From assembly GCF_014197035.1 (NCBI RefSeq), contig NZ_JACIEU010000026.1, positions 1-63,530 of the forward strand: 63,530 nt of DNA, in the 5' to 3' direction. The notes under the pieces are model-generated. The model worked only from the letters and a program-made list of their open reading frames with translations, ran no database searches and was not told where the DNA came from. Below, one piece after another: positions 41,006 to 50,701 of this stretch. The stretch comes from Sphingobium scionense (GTDB lineage: Bacteria; Pseudomonadota; Alphaproteobacteria; Sphingomonadales; Sphingomonadaceae). Positions within the stretch are counted from its first letter, which is position 1. Every line of letters begins with the position of its first letter. A program made the position numbers and the translations under genes.

Positions 41006-43036
41006 ATGATCAAACCAGCCCTTCTCATCCCCGCGAGCCATCTCGCCAAGTCGCCCATCAACGTGCGCAAGCGGACCGATCCGCGCGCCGATGCCGAGCT
41101 CGAAGCCAGCATCGCCGCGCACGGCCTCCTTCAGAACCTCGTCGGCGTGCCGGTGTCCCGAAAGAAGGGGCATTACCGCATCACCGCCGGTGGCCGGCGC
41201 CTCGACGCGATCCACCGCCTGATCGAGAAGGGCCGACTGCGGCCCGATCATGAAGTGCCTGTCCTGGTCCTTTCCAATACGAAGGACGGTCGCGAGGTCA
41301 GCCTCGTCGAGAATTTTGAACGGGCGCCGCTTTCTCCCGCCGAAGATTGCCTCGCTTTCCGCGACCTTATCGAGGTCGAAAAGCTGAACCCCGCGGACAT
41401 CGCCCGGCGCTTCGGCATCGAGGAACGCTTCGTGCTCGGCCGCCTGCGCCTGGCTAATCTCGCCGATCCGATCTTCGCCGCGCTCGAGGGCGACGAGATC
41501 ACGCTCGACGTTGCCAAGGCCTATGCCACGACCGCAGATACGGGCCGGCAGATGGCGGTGTGGGAATCGCTGCGGACCGGCTATTCGCGCGATAACGTCA
41601 ACGAGATCCGGCGCGCGCTCAAGACCTACAGCTACCGCGCCGATGATCCCAGGGCGCTGCTGGTCGGACGCGACGCCTATATCGCCGCCGGTGGGCGGGT
41701 CGAAGACCAGGATCTGTTTTCGACCGCTACCGATGAGCGCTGGATCGATACCCATATTCTCGATGACCTCGCCGCAGAAAAGCTCGCCGCGCAGGCTGAG
41801 GTGATCCGTCAGCGTGAAGGGCTGGGCGAGGTGCGGGTGGTTGCCGCCGAGCACGTTCCCTATATGGCGACCTTCGCGCTGCAACCGCTGAGCGGAAGCA
41901 TCGAGCCCCTCACCGAAGACCAGGAAGCACGTAAACAGGAGATCGAAGCGGAAATCGCCGGGATCGACCTTCGCGCGGGAGATGAAACCTGTGAGCCCGA
42001 AGGCGATGAGGCGCAGCGCTATGCCGACCTCCAGGCTGAACTGGGTGCGATCACCGAACGTGAACCCGTGCTCGACGCCGAGCAGAAAGCCTCCGCGCTC
42101 GGCTATGTCGTGTTGAAACCCGATGGAACCCCGCAGATCCATCATCAGCTCTACCTCGCACCCACTGCCGACACGGGTGCCGACGAGAGCGATGACGAAG
42201 ACGCCGAACCTGCCGACGGGCTCAGCGGCTCCGGTGCGGCGATCGATACCGCGCCCGCCATGAGCCAGCGCCTGCGGGAGATGCTGGCGATGATGAAGAC
42301 CGAGCTCCTCGCCGTCCATGTCGCCAGCGACCCGGCATTCGCGCTCGATCTCGGTACCTTCCTCATGGTCGAGCGGGAATGCCGGCATATGCCCTGCATC
42401 GTGCCGTGCGATCTATATGCCACGGCGCCCCAACCGTTGCTTGCCGATTTCAAGCCCGAGACCCCGGCTGCGGCAGAATGGCGCAGGTTCGAAGAGGCGC
42501 TCGATCGCAGCTGGACCGGCTACTCGGGGCTTGAGGAGCGTTACGATGCCTTCTGCGCGCTTGGCGATGAAGCGCGGGCGGCCTGGCTGGGCTGGGCGAT
42601 CGCGCGCACGCTCCATGCCGTTCCCGATGGGCGCGAGGGCACCGACTTCCTCAACCATCTCGGTCGCAAGCTCGGCATCGACGTCGCCGCCTGGTGGCGC
42701 CCCACCGCACTGACCTTCTTCGACAAGCTGACCAGGCCCGGCATCCTCGCTCTCTTCGAGGGGATCGGCGGCGAGGAATTGCGCGTGCGCTATTCGGGTT
42801 CGAAGAAGCACGACCTTGCCGCATCGGCCGAGCGGCTCTTTGGCGGAGACGTGGTCATCGAGCCCGAGATCCAGGAACGGGCACTCGCCTGGCTGCCCGA
42901 GCAGATGCGATTTGGCCCTTCCGAAGGGGAAGCCGATGCCGATGCTAAAGCGGCGAATGCCGATGCGGACATGCCCGTCCGGTCGGTCGACGCATCCGAT
43001 AATGCAACCGACGAAACTCTGCCGCACGCTGCGTGA
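41006..43036 (+). CDS. large ParB/RepB-like protein
   Basis: A 676-residue protein. The N-terminal ParB domain (about 8-105: SPINVRKRTDPRADAELEAS, GHYRITAGGRRLDAI, VSLVENFERAPLSPAED) is followed by a ParB-type HTH (NPADIARRFGIEERFVLGRLRLANLADP). A long C-terminal region with acidic, low-complexity linkers (about 390-410, 645-676) is of unknown role. Proteins of this length are typical of plasmids and ICEs. No parA is adjacent, so it may not be a classical partition protein. A second, PRTRC-type ParB is encoded at 55.7 kb. Confidence 0.88.
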   Translation: MIKPALLIPASHLAKSPINVRKRTDPRADAELEASIAAHGLLQNLVGVPVSRKKGHYRITAGGRRLDAIHRLIEKGRLRPDHEVPVLVLSNTKDGREVSLVENFERAPLSPAEDCLAFRDLIEVEKLNPADIARRFGIEERFVLGRLRLANLADPIFAALEGDEITLDVAKAYATTADTGRQMAVWESLRTGYSRDNVNEIRRALKTYSYRADDPRALLVGRDAYIAAGGRVEDQDLFSTATDERWIDTHILDDLAAEKLAAQAEVIRQREGLGEVRVVAAEHVPYMATFALQPLSGSIEPLTEDQEARKQEIEAEIAGIDLRAGDETCEPEGDEAQRYADLQAELGAITEREPVLDAEQKASALGYVVLKPDGTPQIHHQLYLAPTADTGADESDDEDAEPADGLSGSGAAIDTAPAMSQRLREMLAMMKTELLAVHVASDPAFALDLGTFLMVERECRHMPCIVPCDLYATAPQPLLADFKPETPAAAEWRRFEEALDRSWTGYSGLEERYDAFCALGDEARAAWLGWAIARTLHAVPDGREGTDFLNHLGRKLGIDVAAWWRPTALTFFDKLTRPGILALFEGIGGEELRVRYSGSKKHDLAASAERLFGGDVVIEPEIQERALAWLPEQMRFGPSEGEADADAKAANADADMPVRSVDASDNATDETLPHAA

Positions 43037-43044
43037 AGATCGTG

Positions 43045-43067
43045 GGGACCGGGCCTGTCCCGGTCCC
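43045..43067. terminator. bidirectional terminator candidate
   Basis: GGGACCGGG (43045-43053) pairs with CCCGGTCCC (43059-43067), a nine-bp stem with a five-base loop, between the convergent ParB-like and SEC-C genes (42-base gap). Confidence 0.7.
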
Positions 43068-43078
43068 GCCTCGTCCCC

Positions 43079-43744
43079 TCAGTTCAGGCCACAGCACTTC
43101 TTGTATTTGCGCCCCGATCCACAGGGGCAGGGGTCGTTTCGGCCAATCTTCTGGCGTTTGATGCTGGAAGGCCGGTGTGGATCATTCTCCAGCCGCCACT
43201 GATGCAGCATCTCCACCCAGATCGGGATCAGGTCGGGCGCCTCGGTATCCCAGCGATCCTCCTCGGCGCGCGTGAGCTTCCGCGTCCCGTCGGCAAAGGC
43301 GCGCAATGTCCGGATGCCCTCGATCGCCGCCCGGCATCCGGCGTCATCGTCGGCCAGAACCCGTAGCCATCCGGCCGGCGAGATGTCCATCGCCTGCCCG
43401 AACCCCTCGATCCACATCTCCCACAGCGTCTCGTCGGTCCGGGTGTCGATTTCCAGCACCGGCTCGAACGTGCCGGGCTGTGCCAGCGATGCGAGGATCT
43501 CATGGTAGCGATGCATCACCAGATCGATGAAATGCTGCATGCCGCCGGCATCGACGAAAGTGGGAATGCCCTCGCCGTCGTCTCCCGCCCAGACCGTCTT
43601 AAGCCATTGGCTGGGCACGATCAGGTCCGGGCTGACGATGACGCCGGTGAGGAAGCCGTCGAGCTGGGTGAGCAGCATGCAGTCGTCGCCCTGCGCGAGC
43701 AGCAGCTGATCGAGTTCATCGAGATAGTCGAACGAGAAAGCCAT
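43079..43744 (-). CDS. UPF0149 family protein with C-terminal SEC-C zinc motif
   Basis: A 221-residue protein: the N-terminal UPF0149/YecA-like helical domain (LDELDQLLLAQGDDCMLLTQ, LDGFLTGVIVSP) and a C-terminal SEC-C metal motif (IGRNDPCPCGSGRKYKKCCG, residues 200-219) as in SecA. SEC-C modules bind zinc and mediate protein contacts. The gene is divergent from the methyltransferase-helicase. Role on the element unknown. Confidence 0.88.
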   Translation of the reverse strand: MAFSFDYLDELDQLLLAQGDDCMLLTQLDGFLTGVIVSPDLIVPSQWLKTVWAGDDGEGIPTFVDAGGMQHFIDLVMHRYHEILASLAQPGTFEPVLEIDTRTDETLWEMWIEGFGQAMDISPAGWLRVLADDDAGCRAAIEGIRTLRAFADGTRKLTRAEEDRWDTEAPDLIPIWVEMLHQWRLENDPHRPSSIKRQKIGRNDPCPCGSGRKYKKCCGLN

Positions 43745-43826
43745 TTCCCTTTCTAGCCCGCCTTCGCCCGCTCGTCATCGTTCGGGACATCTCCAATTCT
43801 TGGCATCCGCACCGGGACCAGCGCGC

Positions 43827-43850
43827 AAGGAGCGGAGGGGGGGAAGGGAG
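43827..43850 (+). repeat. purine-rich element 3
   Basis: A 24-base tract (AAGGAGCGGAGGGGG, then GGAAGGGAG) directly upstream of the methyltransferase-helicase start; here its GGGAG end also serves as a ribosome site seven bases before the ATG at 43857. Confidence 0.6.
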
Positions 43851-43856
43851 CGATGA

Positions 43857-46800
43857 ATGATCCCGTTGTCTGCCGAGGTGTCCAAGCATATGTCCCAACT
43901 CGCCTTCGCCACCATGGATGCACCAGCATCCTTGCATTGCGTCGCCATATCGCTCGCCCAGCACATGCGCCGCGGCGCGCAGATTACACGACAGGCTCTC
44001 AAGCGCTTCATGCTGGAGGCATTCGGGGCCGACGACGCCGATGGCGCCTGGACCATGCGCGATGCCTACGATGCACTCGAAGCCGCGCAGGTGATGCTGC
44101 TCCAGGACGCCGATTGCCCGCTTCTTCAGGGAGAGCCACGGCAGATATTCACGGCACTGCGGGGATTCGAACATGCGCTCCCGACCCAGACCTATCGTTC
44201 CGAGCGACAAATTGAATTTCAGCAGTTCAGCACGCCGCTGAGCCTCGCCTGGCTCGCAGGCCTTGCCGGGCAGATCCGGCAGGATGACCTCGTGCTCGAG
44301 CCGTCGGCGGGCACGGGGATGCTCGCGGTCCATGCATGGCGAGCGGGTGCGTGCCTGCAACTCAATGAATTAGATCCGAAACGGGCCGACCTGCTCGGCC
44401 GGATCTTCGATCGAACCGTTACTCGCCATGACGGCGAACATATCGGCGATCTGCTCGCGAGCGCTCCGAGGCCGACGCTGGTGCTGATCAACCCACCCTT
44501 CAGCCGCAGTGCCGGGCGCGGTGTCGATCGCCACGCCGGCGCCCGCCATCCGCGCGCCGCGCTGGGCCGCCTCGCCCCCGGCGGCCGCTGCGTGGCGATC
44601 ATGCCGCCGAACTTCGCGGCGGATGGCACCGCCTCGCTCGGCTACACTGCCGTTGCCGAGATGGCGCCGCCGCGCGCCGAGATCACCATCCGCGGTAACC
44701 CCTATGCCAAGCATGGGACCAGTATCGATGTCCGTCTCTTCGTTTACGACAAGGGATGGACAGGAGAAGCCCAGCGTCATGTCGCGGACACGATCGAGGC
44801 TGCTCTCGATATCGTGCTGGCTCTTCCCTCCCGGCTTGATCCTTTCGATCCACCCCCGGCGCCCGCACCGGTGGCCAAGCCCTGTCCCGCGCCCGAACCC
44901 AAGCCACCGCTGACTGCTCCCCTGATAACGCGGCCTTCACGGAAAATAGCGCCGCCAGTCCGCATTCCCGCGAGCGAACCGCCCGAACCGGTATCTTACA
45001 GCGTACGGGAGACGCCGCTCGCACCGGGACAGGCGATCGGCATCTATTCCCTGTGGCAACCCGCTCGGCTTGTGATCGACGACGCCTGCGCGCATCCGGA
45101 CGAACTCGTCGAATCCATCGCGATGGCATCCGTCTCGCTTCCGGCCCCTCGCTACCACCCCCGTCTCCAGAAGCGTGCCTTCAAGGCGCTCTCCGACGCG
45201 CAGCTTGAGACCATCATCCATGCAGGCGAAGCGCACGAACGCGATCTTCCCGGGCGCTTCTCGGCCAATCTGGCCGGTGATCGCCTGCTCGAGGACGAGG
45301 AGGGCAGCGCCTACCGGACCGGCTTCTTCGTTGCCGATGGGACCGGCGTCGGGAAAGGGCGCGAGGCAGCAGGCATCATTCTCGATCAATGGAACCGCGG
45401 CAATCGCCGCGCGATCTGGATTTCGCTGGCCGATCTCATCGAGGACGCGCGCCGTGACTGGACAGCGCTTGGCGGCCTTGCCATCGATATCCAGCCGGTC
45501 GCGAACTTTGCGCTGGGCACACCGATCACCATGGAAAGCGGCATCGTCTTCCTGACCTACGCTGCGCTGCGCTCGAGCCGCCATGATACGGCATCGCGCC
45601 TGCAGCAGTTGCTGGACTGGACCGGTAAGGATTTCTCCGGGGTGATCGTCTTCGACGAATCCCACGCCATGGCCCATGCAGCCGGGACCGAGACGGATTT
45701 CGGGAAGGCGCACGGCTCGGAACAGGGGCTCGCCGGCGTCCGCCTGCAAAATGCGCTCCCACGCGCCCGCATCCTCTACATGTCGGCGACCGGCGCGGCG
45801 CGGCCGGAAAACCTCGCCTATGCCGTTCGTCTCGGGCTATGGGGAGCCGGTACGGCCTTCGCCACACGCGACATGTTCATGAAGGCCATGGCAGAGGGCG
45901 GCATCGCCGCGCTCGAAGTCGTTTGCCGCGATCTCAAGGCGATGGGTCTCTACACCGCGCGCGCCTTGAGCTTCGCCGGCGTCGAGTATGAACCGCTGGA
46001 GCATGCGCTCACGCCGGACCAGATCTCGGTATACGATGCCTACGCGGACAGTTGGGGGATCATCCATCGAGGCCTCCGAGAAGTTCTCGCCGAGATCGGC
46101 GTGGTCGATAGGATTTCCGGCAAGACCCAGAACGGCCAGGCGCGCGGGTCAGCGCTCAGCTCCTTCGAGGGGGCGAAGTTGCGGTTTTTCTCCAGCCTGC
46201 TCGTGAGCCTGAAGATTCCGACGCTCATCGCGGCCATCGAGCAGGAACTGGCGGCGGGTAATGCCGTGCTGGTGCAGCTGGCGAGCACGGGCGAAGCCAT
46301 CATGGACCGGCGACTGTCCGAACTCTCGCCGGAGGAACGGGCGATGATGGATGTCCAGGTCTCTCCCAAGGAGACCCTCGTCGATTATCTGAAAAATGCC
46401 TTCCCGGTGCGCCAGATGCGGGTCTTTCGCGCCGATGACGGCACGGTTCGCTCGGAACCGATGAGTGACGCCCAAGGCAATCCCGTGCTCTGCAGGCAGG
46501 CAATTGCTTCTCGCGACGAACTGATCGAGGACCTGTGCGCTCTGCCTGCCATTCCGACCGCGCTCGACGCGCTGATCGCACATTTTGGTACGGAGCGGGT
46601 CGCCGAGATCACGGGCCGTTCCCGGCGCATCGTCACCGACAGTACGGGCCGGCAGAAGATCGAGAGGCGCGGCGCCCGCGCCAATGTCCTCGAGGTCCAG
46701 GCCTTTCAGAACGGCAATAAATCGATCGCCGCCTTCTCTCTCGCGGGCAGCACCGGCCGGTCCATGCATTCGGATCGGAACTGCCCGACCGCGCATTGTC

Positions 46801-48152
46801 GCCGGACCCATTTTCTCCTCGAACTGGGATTTCGCATCCTTTCGGCAGTACAGGGCTTCGGTCGCAGCCACCGCACCAATCAGGTGACGCCGCCGGTCTA
46901 TCGCCCGCTCACGACCGATTGCCGCGGCGAGCGCCGGTTCCTCAGCACGATTATCCGGGGCCTCGAAGCGCTCGGCGCGCTGACCCGGGGCCAGCGTCAG
47001 GCCGGATCGCAGAATCTTTTCGATCCATCCGACAGTCTGGAATCCGAGTTCGCGCGCGATGCGCTCGTCCAGTGGTTCCATCTTCTTTATGAGGGCAAGC
47101 TGCGCAGTGTGACGCTCGCCGATTTCCAGGAGATCACCGGATTGGAACTGTGCGACGAGGGCGGGGAACTGAAGGAGCGCCTGCCGCCGATCCACCGCTG
47201 GCTCAATCGCATCCTGGCCTTGCGCATCGCCACGCAGAACCGCATCTTCGAAGAATTCCTGGGACTGGTCGAGGATCGCGTCGAGGCGGCGCGGGCCGCC
47301 GGGACGCTTGATCTGGGGATCGAGACGATCCGCGCCGAACGTGTGCATGTTCTGTCCGACCAGCTCCTGCGCGCCGACCCGGTGACCGGCGCGGAAACGA
47401 GGCTGTTACGGCTCGAACTTCATCGAAGACCGCCGGTCACCAGTTGGGCCGCGTTGCAGTACGAGTTGCGCGGTTCGGACGACGTGCGGTGGCTGCACAA
47501 CACGCGCTCGGGTCGGGTGGCGCTCTATGTGCCGACATGGCCGGGGCAGGACGACGAGGGCCAATGGATCGAACGCTGTTATCTCATACGCCCTGGTGGC
47601 CGGGCGCGAATGGACGTCGCGGCACTTGCCGGCAGCCACTGGGAGGAGATCGAGCGTGATAGCTTCCAGGCGCTCTGGGACGCGGAAGCCCGCGATGCTG
47701 GGGAAAGGCTTGTGGTCGAAACGATCACGCTGGCGACGGGCCTGCTCCTGCCCGTGTGGAAGAGGCTACCCGCCGATGACGTGCGCGTATGGCGGATCGA
47801 CGACGGCACCGGCATGTCCATTCTCGGGCGTATCATCCATCCCGGCGCCCTCGAGCGGCTCGAACAGGCATTCGGGCTTGCCGGTGGCGTGATTCTAGGG
47901 CCTGACGAGATCATTGCCGGCGCGCGCATGGCCGGCGGCGTAGCGATTCCGGGCCTGGGCCCAGCCAGGCTGGTTCGGGTCCAGGTCAACGATAGTCCCC
48001 GCCTCGAAATCCGCGATTACCGGCCGGAGGATCGCACCTGGCTCAAGTCCTGTGGGGCATTCTCGGAGGTCTTGAGTTTCAGGACCAGATTGTTCCTGCC
48101 ACCCGATTGCGCGTGCGACATATTGACGAGGATCATTGAGGATCGGAGTTGA
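43857..48152 (+). CDS. DNA methyltransferase-like / Strawberry-notch helicase fusion
   Basis: A 1431-residue protein. Residues 140-215 hold an N6-adenine-type methyltransferase core (EPSAGTG at 148-154, NPPF at 212-215). A proline-rich linker lies at 330-380. Then comes a superfamily 2 helicase of the Strawberry-notch type: Walker A-like DGTGVGKG at 494-501, DESH box at 600-603, LYMSATG near 640, and a GRSHRTNQ motif in the C-terminal third. Such giant proteins are recurrent on proteobacterial plasmids and ICEs and are suspected to protect incoming DNA; their role is not settled. ATG 43857 follows a GGGAG site; 43890 is an alternative. Confidence 0.85.
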   Translation: MIPLSAEVSKHMSQLAFATMDAPASLHCVAISLAQHMRRGAQITRQALKRFMLEAFGADDADGAWTMRDAYDALEAAQVMLLQDADCPLLQGEPRQIFTALRGFEHALPTQTYRSERQIEFQQFSTPLSLAWLAGLAGQIRQDDLVLEPSAGTGMLAVHAWRAGACLQLNELDPKRADLLGRIFDRTVTRHDGEHIGDLLASAPRPTLVLINPPFSRSAGRGVDRHAGARHPRAALGRLAPGGRCVAIMPPNFAADGTASLGYTAVAEMAPPRAEITIRGNPYAKHGTSIDVRLFVYDKGWTGEAQRHVADTIEAALDIVLALPSRLDPFDPPPAPAPVAKPCPAPEPKPPLTAPLITRPSRKIAPPVRIPASEPPEPVSYSVRETPLAPGQAIGIYSLWQPARLVIDDACAHPDELVESIAMASVSLPAPRYHPRLQKRAFKALSDAQLETIIHAGEAHERDLPGRFSANLAGDRLLEDEEGSAYRTGFFVADGTGVGKGREAAGIILDQWNRGNRRAIWISLADLIEDARRDWTALGGLAIDIQPVANFALGTPITMESGIVFLTYAALRSSRHDTASRLQQLLDWTGKDFSGVIVFDESHAMAHAAGTETDFGKAHGSEQGLAGVRLQNALPRARILYMSATGAARPENLAYAVRLGLWGAGTAFATRDMFMKAMAEGGIAALEVVCRDLKAMGLYTARALSFAGVEYEPLEHALTPDQISVYDAYADSWGIIHRGLREVLAEIGVVDRISGKTQNGQARGSALSSFEGAKLRFFSSLLVSLKIPTLIAAIEQELAAGNAVLVQLASTGEAIMDRRLSELSPEERAMMDVQVSPKETLVDYLKNAFPVRQMRVFRADDGTVRSEPMSDAQGNPVLCRQAIASRDELIEDLCALPAIPTALDALIAHFGTERVAEITGRSRRIVTDSTGRQKIERRGARANVLEVQAFQNGNKSIAAFSLAGSTGRSMHSDRNCPTAHCRRTHFLLELGFRILSAVQGFGRSHRTNQVTPPVYRPLTTDCRGERRFLSTIIRGLEALGALTRGQRQAGSQNLFDPSDSLESEFARDALVQWFHLLYEGKLRSVTLADFQEITGLELCDEGGELKERLPPIHRWLNRILALRIATQNRIFEEFLGLVEDRVEAARAAGTLDLGIETIRAERVHVLSDQLLRADPVTGAETRLLRLELHRRPPVTSWAALQYELRGSDDVRWLHNTRSGRVALYVPTWPGQDDEGQWIERCYLIRPGGRARMDVAALAGSHWEEIERDSFQALWDAEARDAGERLVVETITLATGLLLPVWKRLPADDVRVWRIDDGTGMSILGRIIHPGALERLEQAFGLAGGVILGPDEIIAGARMAGGVAIPGLGPARLVRVQVNDSPRLEIRDYRPEDRTWLKSCGAFSEVLSFRTRLFLPPDCACDILTRIIEDRS

Positions 48153-48209
48153 TCCACCGCTGCCGCGCGAAGCTATGCCGCTCCAGATCCCACTATATTG
48201 CAGAAGGAA

Positions 48210-48242
48210 AGGGTGAAGCGCGGCAGCATCGCACTTCACCCT
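48210..48242. terminator. bidirectional terminator candidate
   Basis: AGGGTGAAG (48210-48218) pairs with CTTCACCCT (48234-48242), a nine-bp stem with a 15-base loop, between the convergent helicase and mucR genes. Confidence 0.6.
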
Positions 48243-48248
48243 CTCCAA

Positions 48249-49319
48249 TCATTCTGCGGATGCCGGTGTATCAACCTTGGCCGCATCTTTCTTGGCGGCA
48301 TTCGTACGCTTGCTGGAAGTCTTGGCTTTCGGCGATGTGGTGGACTTAGCGTCAGTGACGATCCCGAGCTTCTTCTTCTTGGGGGCAGGCGTGGACGATT
48401 CCATTTTCGCAGCTTCAGGAGTCTGGGTTTCCGGAGTGGTCGACGGGGCGGCAGCTTCCTTGGCAGCGGCGGGCTTCTTCGCACCGCTGGATGCTTTCGG
48501 GGATGCCTTCTTCGCCGCCGGTTTCTTTGCGACAGACTTTGTGGCTGCACCCTTCGCCTTTCTGGGCGCGGGTGCTGGCACAGGCACAGGCACAGGCGCA
48601 GGTGCGGCCGCAGCCGAGACAGCCGGTGTGACCGATGCCATGGGTGCGGCTTCCGGCGTCTCGACGGCGATCACGGGAGCCTCGATGGTCGGCTTGGCGT
48701 TAGCCCCTTTCGCGCGCGAGCGCTTGGGCTTTTCCGGCGCCGATGCAGGCGCTGATTCCGGCGTTTGCCCGGATGTAACACCAAGGGCCTCGTCACCCTG
48801 CTTTACCGCGCTGGCCTTGCCGGGCGCGCGTTTCGGCTTCTGTTCCTTCACCGGGGCCGGCGTCGGCGCTGCCTCCTGTACGGCCTGTTCGGTGACGGAC
48901 GCTTCCTTCTGTGCCGTTTCGCCAGCCTTTCTTCCCAGGCCCAGCTTAGCAGCGACAGCACGGCGGTGCTCGGAATAGGCGGGAGCCACCATCGGATAGT
49001 CCCGCGGGAGCTTGTAGCGCTCGCGATACTCGGCCGGGGTCAGCCCGTTGGTCGCCAGATGCCGTTTCAGCGTCTTGTATGGCTTGCCGTCGATCATGCT
49101 GATGATGTGCTCGCGCGAGGCCAGGCTCTTGCGCACCGATACGGCAGGAACATGCTCCACCGGCGCGGGCGCTTCGGCTTCGGCCTTTCCTTCGAGGGCG
49201 CCGCGTGTCGCTTCGATGATCCCGGCGATGTCGCCGGCCGGCACCTGGTTGTTCGAGAAATAGGCGCTCAGTAACTGCACGGTCATTGCAGTGAGATCGG
49301 GCTGCTCGGTATCGGCCAC
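48249..49319 (-). CDS. MucR/Ros-family regulator with histone-H1-like tail
   Basis: A 356-residue protein starting with GTG (GGAG eight bases upstream). Residues 1-130 are MucR-like (LLSAYFSNNQVPAGDIAGII, TLKRHLATNGLTPAEYRERYKLPRDYPMVAPAYS). The usual zinc-finger cysteines are missing: the position reads ISMIDGKPYKTLKRHL. The remaining about 220 residues are Ala/Lys/Pro-rich with AKKP repeats, like histone H1. Ordinary MucR proteins are about 140-190 residues. It probably acts as a xenogeneic or nucleoid-type regulator of the element; the tail may add nonspecific DNA binding. Confidence 0.82.
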   Translation of the reverse strand: MADTEQPDLTAMTVQLLSAYFSNNQVPAGDIAGIIEATRGALEGKAEAEAPAPVEHVPAVSVRKSLASREHIISMIDGKPYKTLKRHLATNGLTPAEYRERYKLPRDYPMVAPAYSEHRRAVAAKLGLGRKAGETAQKEASVTEQAVQEAAPTPAPVKEQKPKRAPGKASAVKQGDEALGVTSGQTPESAPASAPEKPKRSRAKGANAKPTIEAPVIAVETPEAAPMASVTPAVSAAAAPAPVPVPVPAPAPRKAKGAATKSVAKKPAAKKASPKASSGAKKPAAAKEAAAPSTTPETQTPEAAKMESSTPAPKKKKLGIVTDAKSTTSPKAKTSSKRTNAAKKDAAKVDTPASAE

Positions 49320-49444
49320 GCAAAAACTCCAGGCTAAGGCAAGGCAATAGGGAAGTTGGCTCTTGCCGAAAAAGAATTGCCGGAAAGCTAAGCCTGTTCC
49401 CACGCCTCATGCAAGTCGTCAGTGAAACAAGCCCGTCAGTCCGC

Positions 49445-49464
49445 GGAAAGGGGAGGGGGAGGAG
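49445..49464 (+). repeat. purine-rich element 4
   Basis: GGAAAGGGGAGGGGGAGGAG, 47 bases upstream of the 161-aa gene and in the divergent interval with mucR. Confidence 0.65.
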
Positions 49465-49511
49465 TAGAGCAGAAGACCAGTTCGAGGTCTCGCTATTCCA
49501 TGAGGTGCAAC

Positions 49512-49997
49512 ATGGCGAACTGCGTATCCGCGCACATCCTGATCGGCGGCAGACTAGCCCGGTCCTGCTACCCCGAACTGATCAACGCGATCAGAGCCGA
49601 TAATCCGGCGGTCGATTGGGACGGCACGCCGTTCGATCCCGACGATATCCCGGTCGGCAAGCCACTCGCGCTCATGGATCATGATGTCGCCAACGGCTGT
49701 TTCGAAGAGATCGAGGAAATTTGTCGCCGGCACGGTCTCCACTATATTCGCTGGTCTGGCGCTTCTCCTGGAAGCTTCCCGTCGGTTCGCATCGTTTACA
49801 CGGGTAACGGCGAACCACAGCAATTTCTGACGACCGAGGAAGACGAGCAGGTCTTCTCCATCGAACGCATCCGGGAACTGGGAAGCATCGAAACAATCGA
49901 AGCGGACTACCAGCGTGCGCGCAGGAATCCGCCTGCCCTGCTGATCGTGGACGACGAGCCCACCGATGTCGTCATCTCGGAGATCCCCCATGGCTGA
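49512..49997 (+). CDS. hypothetical protein, 161 residues
   Basis: An acidic soluble protein with no recognised family. ATG 49512 has a GAGG site five bases upstream; the frame opens earlier (49422) across the purine tract, which is not coding-like. The N-terminus has ILIGGRLARSCYPELINAI, suggesting an alpha/beta fold. It overlaps the next gene by eight bases, so the two are probably co-translated. Confidence 0.65.
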   Translation: MANCVSAHILIGGRLARSCYPELINAIRADNPAVDWDGTPFDPDDIPVGKPLALMDHDVANGCFEEIEEICRRHGLHYIRWSGASPGSFPSVRIVYTGNGEPQQFLTTEEDEQVFSIERIRELGSIETIEADYQRARRNPPALLIVDDEPTDVVISEIPHG

Positions 49998-50604
49998 TCA
50001 CCATGTTCAGGGCTCGGTCGCATTCATTTGCACGGCGAAGGAAGCCGCGCTGATCGAAGAGGCATGGCAGCATGCCGCTGACCTCGACGACGAGCTGGCA
50101 CCAGGCAACCCGAGCGCAGAATTCCTCGCGGCTTTCCCGCCGGTCGAACTGGGCAACCCTTTCAATGGCCTGCTCGCGATCTTCGACGATCCGCGGTTTC
50201 CCCAGTTCAGCGCCGAGCTCCGGGTCACCGGAGCCGATCCGTGCAGGGTGTCGATCTATGGTGACAGCGATTTTAAACCCGACGCCATAGCCGCGTTGAT
50301 CCAGCGCTGCTGCCGGCAGACGCTGGGCGAAGCGCCGATCGGCTTTACGTGGAGCTATGGGTCTTCGCGTCCCCGGCCCGAGGATACGGGCGGTGGATGG
50401 TGCGCCATCTTTGCCGATCGGATCGAATTCAGCGAGACTGCCGAGGGACTTTCGAAAGCGCTGCAGCCCGCTGCCGATCCCTGGAGCGATCACCCGTTCC
50501 ATCCCGTGTCCGACTGGAGAACCGAAGTCGCCAATGACGCGACCCGTCTCGGCTATCTCGACTGGATCGCCGTACGGCAAAGCTCGGCCGGTGCGGCACC
50601 TTAA
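49990..50604 (+). CDS. hypothetical protein, 204 residues
   Basis: An acidic alpha/beta protein coupled to the preceding gene. Short motifs (SAEFLAAFPPVELGNPFNGL, GEAPIGFTWSYGSS) do not match a family I know. No signal peptide or membrane segment, so it is cytoplasmic. After its stop a CGGCAT-CTAC-ATGCCG hairpin (50617-50632) may act as a weak terminator. Confidence 0.65.
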   Translation: MADHHVQGSVAFICTAKEAALIEEAWQHAADLDDELAPGNPSAEFLAAFPPVELGNPFNGLLAIFDDPRFPQFSAELRVTGADPCRVSIYGDSDFKPDAIAALIQRCCRQTLGEAPIGFTWSYGSSRPRPEDTGGGWCAIFADRIEFSETAEGLSKALQPAADPWSDHPFHPVSDWRTEVANDATRLGYLDWIAVRQSSAGAAP

Positions 50605-50701
50605 ACCTAATCCCTTCGGCATCTACATGCCGTGAAACGGCGGTCGGCGAGACGCCGCCGCGTCCCGTCGCGACCTTCTTCCGCAAAACAAGGATAGACC
50701 C

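Noticed and set aside
46149..47348. Minus-strand ORF of 399 codons opposite the helicase
   Set aside because: Antisense shadow within the conserved Strawberry-notch region; no independent evidence of coding.
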